DNA from: Candidatus Jettenia ecosi
GTDB taxonomy: Bacteria > Planctomycetota > Brocadiia > Brocadiales > Brocadiaceae
Direction: 5' to 3'
Length of the DNA: 36,573 nt
NCBI GenBank assembly: GCA_005524015.1
Contig: SULG01000028.1
Location: 1 to 36,573, forward strand
Shown: positions 30,859-36,573 of the stretch, piece by piece
How positions within the stretch are numbered: position 1 is the stretch's first letter
Layout of the letters: each line of letters starts with the position of its first letter
Notes under the pieces: model-generated
What the model saw: only the letters and a program-made list of their open reading frames with translations
Databases searched by the model: none
What the model was told of the DNA's origin: nothing
Made by a program: the position numbers and the translations under genes

Positions 30859-30969
30859 TATGAGACAAAAACACCTTGATACTCTGTCACGCCGTTTCTT
30901 TGGATTCTGTCTTCTGAATTCTCTATTCTGTTGACAAAGAGAATGTACAAAAATTTGTGGTCAGGTACT
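30602..30969. mobile_element. Chimeric MITE: family 1 left half, family 2 right half
   Basis: Starts TAGTACTCCATGGATGAAAC like 34612, after TA at 30600-30601. From about 30835 it follows the composite family 2 element (25925-26057), ending TTTGTGGTCAGGTACT before TA (30970-30971). The switch lies in the shared hairpin ATCATACCATCCCTTCGGGA, so recombination in that common interior joined two elements. Confidence 0.75.
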
Positions 30970-31144
30970 TAATGTTTGGGAATAAGTCGGGTAGCGTTTA
31001 GCTTGATGCATATGCGATAGTAGGCGCCGCTTACCAAAGATCGGGCAATCGGGGTGGTTCTGTATGAAGGACATGCCATCGTGAAAATTGAGAAGTGCAT
31101 GCATCTCTCTGCTAAATCTTAAAGAAAAAGGAGTCGGAATAGAA

Positions 31145-31741
31145 ATGGTTCAGATTGATATACCAATAGCTTTTGCGCTAGGACAAATCTTTGCGGATGC
31201 TGCAAGGAAACAATTGCTGACGGGAAGGCCGGAATATTACTTTAGTGCATTAGTAAAGAATAATTTGTTTCACATATTCTTCTTTAGCTGGATACCTGTT
31301 TATTTTTTAGTGAATTACTTTGGCTGGGAGACTACGCATATGTGGTGGCACAAGGATGTTGTTACTGATTATCCTTTCTTCCTGCCTGTTTTCCTTATTG
31401 CGTTCTTCTTCGCCGCAAATAGCGGGTTCTGGCTGTCGGCGTTCCTGATAAGAAAGGGGAAATTCCTTTTCGTAAGGGTGAGTTATGCCAGTATTTTCCT
31501 GTATTCCTTTCTCTGGGTTTTTGGTCTTTGGAAACGGACAAGTTATCTCGGTTCATATAAAGAATGGGCACAGGGAACAGCTAAAAGGGTGTGGGACACT
31601 TCAGGTGGGGAGCCCTTTCTTTACATGCTTTTCTTCAGCATTATTCTATGGTTTGCAGCCCTTGTCTTTTTCATTATTATACTCCGGGCTGAGGGAAAAA
31701 ACCTGATACTTAAAGGAGATAAAAGTAAAAGCACAGAATAG
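31145..31741 (+). CDS. Small integral membrane protein, unrecognised
   Basis: About 198 residues from ATG 31145, with AAAGGAG 11 bases upstream; a frame opening at 31088 exists but has no ribosome site. Four hydrophobic segments are visible: around HIFFFSWIPVYFLVNYFGW, FFLPVFLIAFFFAANSGFWL, VSYASIFLYSFLWVFGLW and LYMLFFSIILWFAALVFFII, with short charged loops and a basic C-terminal tail. No motif of a known transporter or enzyme was recognised. The gene is convergent with the ribonucleotide reductase gene. Confidence 0.65.
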   Translation: MVQIDIPIAFALGQIFADAARKQLLTGRPEYYFSALVKNNLFHIFFFSWIPVYFLVNYFGWETTHMWWHKDVVTDYPFFLPVFLIAFFFAANSGFWLSAFLIRKGKFLFVRVSYASIFLYSFLWVFGLWKRTSYLGSYKEWAQGTAKRVWDTSGGEPFLYMLFFSIILWFAALVFFIIILRAEGKNLILKGDKSKSTE

Positions 31742-31857
31742 CATTATTGCATTGAAATCACTCTCTGTTCTTTATGTAACGATAAAAGCCAGAGATAGAG
31801 TTAGACCGCCTGCCAAAAGAGCCCATGGGGTCATCCATCGGCCCTTGTATTTAAAAA

Positions 31858-34167
31858 TTATTTGTACACACCAGGCGAGGCGCCTCCAGGGAGCGAGCCT
31901 TCCTCCGGGTCGATCTCACATATGCTGCCGAGGCAGGCAGATTCTTTTGCCCCTGCAGTGGAATCTTCTCTTTCGTATATCACAATATGAGAAAAATCGA
32001 TCACGGGAAGATTTTTACTCCGCATCCTGTATTCATCTTCGGTAATTTCTTCAAAAGGTGAAAGCTGATATACCGTTTTCGACTTTGGCAAGAACGATAG
32101 TCCGCCGAGCATGTCCCAGTTTTTGTAAAGCCAATGTACTGCCTCAATCCATTCATCTTCTGCTACGGAAATCGTGACAGAAGGATTGTGCTCGGTGTAG
32201 TTCTCCTTGATCATTTTCCAATATTCAAGCTGGTCAATGGCATTGAAATCTTTCCCTGTTATACTTCCCTCCGGGGATTGTACCGGAAATTCCAATACGT
32301 ATGTTGTGGCCGTTGCCGCATCCTGCCCAACTTCCGGAGAGTACGGAAATTTTTGTTCTTTTAGCATCATGAACAATGGATCTGTTGCAGAAATACGGAC
32401 CCTGCGGACATAATACCTGGCAAAACGCGGGTGCATCCCTGAGGCTGCGTCAACAAGTTGAGAAACAGTTCCGGAAGGTTTAACACAGGTTACTGCAGCA
32501 GATTCATTGATACCAAATCGTCTGGCATAGATGCGGTTCGTTTCAACAGCATGATCTCTTAGCTTTGCTAAAATCTTTGGATCGCGTACTGCGGGAGAAT
32601 CCCACTGCCCGGTAATAGAGACACCCAGAAGTCGTTCTTCTTCACAATTCATTTTCCACTCCGGCGAGAGATAGGGAAAGTCTGTCAGCATGGATTGGTA
32701 CGTGCCCAGTATCGAAGCGATCCTGATTTTTTCCCGTAATGTTGTTTCTGTATCATCCGGACGGGCAATTACCTCGCTCAGATTACAGAATTGCTTTGAG
32801 CGTAAAATAATCTCCCCGCACGGATTAATACCGCTTGTCATCCAGTACGGCTCGAATTTCTTCCACCGGCGGGCAGGGATTTGTTTCGGCAGGCCGATGC
32901 GATTAAACAGTCCGCGTTCACCAGTTCCGGCCATTGCCAGGGCAAGCCACTCTTTCAGCAAGTCGGTAGCTTTCGGTTTTACACTATAAACGGCTGAATT
33001 ATTCGCCATTGCACGCTGCGGTTCGTTCATATAGAAATGACCGCTTTTGGCCTGGCGCATGTCATCATCATCAAAATCCGATAAAGAAATCAGCGCAGAG
33101 CGGCGCACCCCCCCCATTTCTACCATCTCACCAATTTTGCAGATGATATCATGCACATCGATATTGCGCAAACGCCTGCCCTGGGCGCCAAGGATTTTCG
33201 CGCGCGCATAGTTCAGTAAGGATTGAAGTGGCCCCGGACCGGAGCTGCGCCCACCCATCGTATACAGACGGGATCCAGCCGGTCTAACCTGTGAGTAATC
33301 AAATTGAACATCTTTCCCCTCATACCAGGCGCGCAACCCGATTTTAAGCGCATTTGCCCAACCTTCCTTGCTATCCCCAACTGCATAAACAGGAAGTAAT
33401 TCTCCTCTCTGCCTCTGGATCATCGGTAGTTGTTGAATATTCTGACTTTCAACAGAAAAGCCTACTCCAACGCCAGACATTAAAAGATACATAATTTCAG
33501 ACAAATCATCGAGAAGTGAAGGAGCAATGAACGAGCAATTATATGCTGCAACATTATTCGTCCGGGCTGCTTTACCAGCAGACCATAAAAGCCGCATGGA
33601 AGGCATTACCTGCTGGTTCAGGATTGCCTGCCTGATTTCTTCATACTCCTGCTGGTTTAATCGGTTACCCAGATATTCCTGCATGAAACGCAGGTATCTG
33701 TCCACGGTTTCTATCCATGTCTCACGCCTTCCTTCCTCATCGATCCAGCGCGAATATGTCCGGTAATAGATAAATTCAGCGAGGGTATTGGAAAAATACC
33801 TTTTGCTTTCTGTCACAAGGTGTTTAATCCGGTCTGGAATACTCAGGGTCTTTTTACGAATCTCCGTCCGCTCATGCCGATACAGGATATAAGCCTTGGC
33901 TGTTTTAGGAAATTCGAGCAAGATCAGCGCCTCTTCGACAAGATCCTGAATCTCCTCAACATGGGGAATATAAGCTGTCTGATAACGTCTGGTAAGTTCT
34001 GATATGACTTCATTTGAGACCCGCATGGGGTCTTTTCCCAGATCACCTTCTCTGCTTGCCTGCATGGCCCGGTAAACTGCGTTCGTAATGCGTTTTTGGT
34101 CGAACGGCACAACCCTTCCATCCCGCTTTCTGATATGAGTAAATTTGCTCTGTACTGAGTTGGACAT
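31858..34167 (-). CDS. nrdJ: Adenosylcobalamin-dependent ribonucleoside-triphosphate reductase (class II)
   Basis: About 769 residues from ATG 34167. Residues 1-105 are an ATP-cone regulatory domain (KRDGRVVPFDQKRITNAV). The catalytic barrel follows the monomeric RTPR type: AAYNCSF (redox Cys about 211), SGVGVGFSVE, NPCGEI with the thiyl-radical Cys about 450, QFCNLSEV (second redox Cys about 461), CVKPSGTVSQL, and a C-terminal CLGSIC pair that would shuttle electrons from thioredoxin. It makes dNTPs from NTPs in an oxygen-independent way and needs coenzyme B12. GAGGG lies 6-7 bases before ATG 34167; the GTG at 34179 is a weaker start. No nrdR or cobalamin riboswitch was recognised just upstream. 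Convergent with the membrane protein gene. Confidence 0.9.
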   Translation of the reverse strand: MSNSVQSKFTHIRKRDGRVVPFDQKRITNAVYRAMQASREGDLGKDPMRVSNEVISELTRRYQTAYIPHVEEIQDLVEEALILLEFPKTAKAYILYRHERTEIRKKTLSIPDRIKHLVTESKRYFSNTLAEFIYYRTYSRWIDEEGRRETWIETVDRYLRFMQEYLGNRLNQQEYEEIRQAILNQQVMPSMRLLWSAGKAARTNNVAAYNCSFIAPSLLDDLSEIMYLLMSGVGVGFSVESQNIQQLPMIQRQRGELLPVYAVGDSKEGWANALKIGLRAWYEGKDVQFDYSQVRPAGSRLYTMGGRSSGPGPLQSLLNYARAKILGAQGRRLRNIDVHDIICKIGEMVEMGGVRRSALISLSDFDDDDMRQAKSGHFYMNEPQRAMANNSAVYSVKPKATDLLKEWLALAMAGTGERGLFNRIGLPKQIPARRWKKFEPYWMTSGINPCGEIILRSKQFCNLSEVIARPDDTETTLREKIRIASILGTYQSMLTDFPYLSPEWKMNCEEERLLGVSITGQWDSPAVRDPKILAKLRDHAVETNRIYARRFGINESAAVTCVKPSGTVSQLVDAASGMHPRFARYYVRRVRISATDPLFMMLKEQKFPYSPEVGQDAATATTYVLEFPVQSPEGSITGKDFNAIDQLEYWKMIKENYTEHNPSVTISVAEDEWIEAVHWLYKNWDMLGGLSFLPKSKTVYQLSPFEEITEDEYRMRSKNLPVIDFSHIVIYEREDSTAGAKESACLGSICEIDPEEGSLPGGASPGVYK

Positions 34168-34472
34168 AGTTGCCCTCACGAAAGAACTGAAACTGAAGTT
34201 GAAGTGAACAGTAACTTGGAATCAATTTTATCTCAATTTGAAGAGAAAATAAATAGTATTATCTGACATGCCAGAGGTTTTCATGGGTATCTATAGATGG
34301 TGATTGATTTTTGAAGAGGTTACATGAATCTTCCCAGGAAAAACTTTTAGAAAGGAAAGAAAAAGGTATACCGGGGAATGATTCTTTCGAAGTTCCTGCT
34401 ATCAGGAGACCGGATCATCCTATGGTATTTAAAGGATGAAACCGGACATTATTAAGTTATTTTTTAGCCACG

Positions 34473-34870
34473 GGTGGCACTGACAAACTCTGTTTGTCAG
34501 TGTGGTATATTCCCTATCCACGGGTGTACTTGAACAACATGGACAAAAGATCCCCATTCAAGACATACGGGGACATGGTTTGTCCATGCCACCCTGAAAA
34601 CCGCTTAATTATAGTACTCCATGGAGGAAACCGAACATACCGCATATCTCAGAAGGCAAGGGAAAAGCTTGGTTTCCAGCATATGTTAATGGGTTTCAAT
34701 CGTTGATTATGAAATTCACTCTGAAGGAGTGAGATACTGAGAGATAAGAAACTACCCGTAAATCAAGTCCCGAAGGGATGATACCGAAACACCGGTTTGT
34801 TATGTCACCCCTTCGGGGTTGAAGAGCTTTTTTCTGCTTTTGCTATAATCATAACATCTCTTCGAGATTG
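34473..34870. repeat. Long direct repeat, right copy
   Basis: Near-identical to 30443-30858, including GTGTACTTGAACAACATGGA and CATATCTCAGAAGGCAAGGG. It contains the palindrome GACAAACTCTGTTTGTC (34483-34499) and runs into the intact MITE at 34612. The stretch 34168-34472 before it shows no gene. Confidence 0.8.
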
Positions 34871-34939
34871 AGAAAGAAAAAACACCGTATACCCTAATCA
34901 TGATATCTTTTATTGTTCGGTTTCAATCGTTGATCACTA
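34612..34939. mobile_element. Family 1 MITE, 328 bp, intact
   Basis: Starts TAGTACTCCATGGAGGAAAC and ends with the complement of TAGTGATCAACGATTGAAAC, each continuing CGAACA; TA at 34610-34611 and 34940-34941. The interior has TTCG-loop hairpins (TCCCGAAGGGATGA, ACCCCTTCGGGGTTG). It ends 19 bases from the histidine kinase stop codon. Confidence 0.88.
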
Positions 34940-34958
34940 TAACATGAAAACCCTCAAT

Positions 34959-36299
34959 TTATTTATTCACGGTATCTCTTACTTCAGGTTTTTTCTCTTC
35001 AACCTCAGGCTCAACCAATGGCAAATATATCTTACATATCGTACCCGCCCCCGGTTTACTATCAATATGTATGTATCCCTGATGCTGCTTAACGATTCCA
35101 TATACGATTGCAAGTCCGAGTCCTGTCCCCTTTCCCGTCTCTTTTGTTGTAGAAAACGGCTCGAAAATCTTCTTTTTCATCTCTTCATCCATGCCTATAC
35201 CGGTATCTGAAACCATCATAAGTGCATACTTCCCTGTTTTGCCATACCCATGTGTCTTTATAAATTCATTATCTATTTCTACACTATCCGTGCTTATGGT
35301 TAAGGCCCCTCCATCGGGCATGGCATCCCGCGCATTCATTACCAGGTTTATCAAAACCTGTTCTATCTGACCACTATCTGCCATGATAATGCAATCTTTA
35401 CGGGTAAGTGATATCTCAGGCTTAATATTCTCAGAGACAAGTCTCAGAAAAATCTGTTCGGCACATTTTATAATCATATTCAAATTTACCGGTTTCGGAT
35501 TGCTACTCTGTCTCCTGCTAAACATAAGAAGATCTTGCGTTAATTTTGTAGCTCTTTCCGTTGTTCCAAGTATCCTCTGAACATAAACATTTAATGAATC
35601 ATCCTCTTTCACTTTATTCTGTAATAGTTCTGTATATCCAATAATTGCCGTAAGTATGTTATTAAAATCATGTGCAATATTTCCGGCGAATTTACTCAGA
35701 GATTCTAGTCTTTGCGCATGAAGAAGCTGCTCTCTCTCAAGTAATGATTCTTCCATTTGCTTATGCCGGATAGTAGCGCCTAATTGAACAACAATCGATG
35801 AGATAAGATTCACGAATCGCTCATCCTCCTCGCGTTGCTCCCGCACAAAAAATATTATTATAGCAAGAGCCTCATCATTCACTATTACAGGAATACCCAT
35901 TGCAACTTTTAGGCCAGGGTCCTTTGCAGCAGATGCGCAGGAAATATCTCTCTGTATTATGGCATCAGGCGCCCATACCGGTTTCTTTGATGACCATACG
36001 TGGCCTGGCAAACCAATCCCCATGGGAAGGGTAAATTTTTCACCTCGTTCCTTAAACTCTTCCAATTCTCTTGAATCGGTGTGCCATGCCATGTGGCGCT
36101 CAAGATATTTTTTATCAGCAGAGGGAAGCCAAACCTCGCCATAAATCCACCCAGTGAATTCACATAAATTACGCAGCACAACAAAGAGTGCATCATGAAA
36201 ATTTTCTGCTTCGGTAATTTCTAAAGCTATTAATTGCAACAGCTTAAACTCTTCTTCTACACACTTTTGCTCTCCTATATTTTGTAGTTTTTCAATCAT
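34959..36299 (-). CDS. GAF-domain sensor histidine kinase
   Basis: About 446 residues from ATG 36299. A GAF sensor domain (residues ~20-175: ALFVVLRNLCEFTGWIYGEV, GIGLPGHVW, GIPVIVNDEALAIIIFF) is followed by a short coiled coil, the HisKA domain with phospho-acceptor FAGNIAHDFNNILTAIIGYT (H about 210), and a HATPase domain with N box NLVMNARDAMPDGG, G1 DTGIGMDEE, F box FEPFSTTK and G2 GTGLGLAIVYG. No membrane segment and no receiver domain, so it is a cytosolic kinase whose response regulator is not in the window. AGGAGG (complement at 36309-36314) lies 9 bases before ATG 36299, favouring this start over a TTG at 36335. Confidence 0.9.
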   Translation of the reverse strand: MIEKLQNIGEQKCVEEEFKLLQLIALEITEAENFHDALFVVLRNLCEFTGWIYGEVWLPSADKKYLERHMAWHTDSRELEEFKERGEKFTLPMGIGLPGHVWSSKKPVWAPDAIIQRDISCASAAKDPGLKVAMGIPVIVNDEALAIIIFFVREQREEDERFVNLISSIVVQLGATIRHKQMEESLLEREQLLHAQRLESLSKFAGNIAHDFNNILTAIIGYTELLQNKVKEDDSLNVYVQRILGTTERATKLTQDLLMFSRRQSSNPKPVNLNMIIKCAEQIFLRLVSENIKPEISLTRKDCIIMADSGQIEQVLINLVMNARDAMPDGGALTISTDSVEIDNEFIKTHGYGKTGKYALMMVSDTGIGMDEEMKKKIFEPFSTTKETGKGTGLGLAIVYGIVKQHQGYIHIDSKPGAGTICKIYLPLVEPEVEEKKPEVRDTVNK

Positions 36300-36573
36300 C
36301 CGGGTGATCCTCCTCGTGTCATTATTTTCTTGCAAAGTTTTTCTCTATATTTTCTGTTATCAAGGATAAGAAAAATACGTGCCAATACATCAGGGATGGA
36401 AAAAAATAATTAAATTCTGAGTTTACTCATAGAAATTGCGCTGAAAGAATTCCTGTACATTTCAATTGATAAATTATTGCGAGCAAGTAAAATGTTAAAG
36501 ATTACTTTGGTTATTAATGAATAATAGTGTGGTCCTTTAACCCCTTAAGTCATGATTACACAAGTTATGGCAT
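36300..36573. other. Upstream region of the histidine kinase gene
   Basis: AT-rich, without a gene or clear repeat. It should contain the kinase promoter on the minus strand, but no convincing -35/-10 pair was assigned. Confidence 0.4.

Larger units (their letters stand above)
30060..31144. other. Repeat-filled gene-free region
   Basis: Holds dispersed repeats only: palindromes GACAAACTCTGTTTGTC (30164-30180, 30461-30477) and GGACAAACAAAGTTTGTCC (30216-30234), each next to CCACCC or its complement; a segment at 30288-30345 inverted relative to 1-60; a ~160-bp block 30443-30600 repeated at 34465-34610; and the chimeric MITE 30602-30969. AAAGGAG before the next gene is at about 31127-31133. 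No gene is supported. Confidence 0.6.

Overview
The window looks like an accessory, repeat-rich part of a moderately AT-rich environmental bacterial chromosome. The mix of dispersed TTCG-loop hairpins, RAYT-type transposases, YgiT/DUF4258 modules, a cobalamin-dependent ribonucleotide reductase and many in-frame gene insertions recalls Brocadia-like anammox planctomycetes. That is an inference from remembered genome style; no rRNA or lineage marker gene is present to prove it, and no tRNA or CRISPR array was seen.

Layout. 0.5-1.35 kb: an exported TPR protein. 1.5-6.2 kb: small conflict-type genes, namely a dead DUF4258/YgiT locus, a minus-strand DUF6883-DUF4926-DUF6946 set, a phosphoribosyltransferase-like/NADAR pair and a second DUF4258/YgiT locus. 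6.4-10 kb: an unknown cassette-like gene, a shrunken IS5-family element, an ABC-F ATPase and a yeast-type cytosine deaminase. 10.1-11.2 kb: a decayed, MITE-interrupted copy of the 1.4-2.9 kb genes. 11.2-24.6 kb: one large minus-strand type I restriction-modification operon in the order hsdM, broken DUF1016 gene with a REP-flanked Y1 transposase, hsdS, a 1182-residue unknown protein with a nuclease-like N-terminus, an hsdR 5' remnant, rhuM, hsdR. 24.6-26.9 kb: an integron-like attC site after a DUF2281/MazF-type pair, a gene split by a composite MITE, and a C-terminal remnant of an integron-type integrase. 26.9-30.1 kb: a RAYT transposase with a DnaA-like C-terminus, a RhlE-type helicase and a DUF429 protein. 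31.1-36.3 kb: a small membrane protein, class II ribonucleotide reductase and a GAF histidine kinase.

Main observations. (1) HsdR carries an extra in-frame DUF559 endonuclease domain, bounded on both sides by palindromic GC-rich repeats. Relatives of these repeats sit in frame at two other places in HsdR and two in HsdM, which suggests a mobile module that inserts into coding sequence without breaking it. (2) The 1182-residue protein is translationally coupled to hsdS and may be an extra nuclease effector of the restriction system. (3) Two families of TA-targeting MITEs can be proved as insertions: removing them with one TA copy regenerates a paralogous empty site or an intact reading frame. 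(4) The toxin-antitoxin pair at 24.8-25.3 kb looks like an integron cassette. Together the region reads as a defence and conflict island being shuffled by several classes of small mobile repeats.
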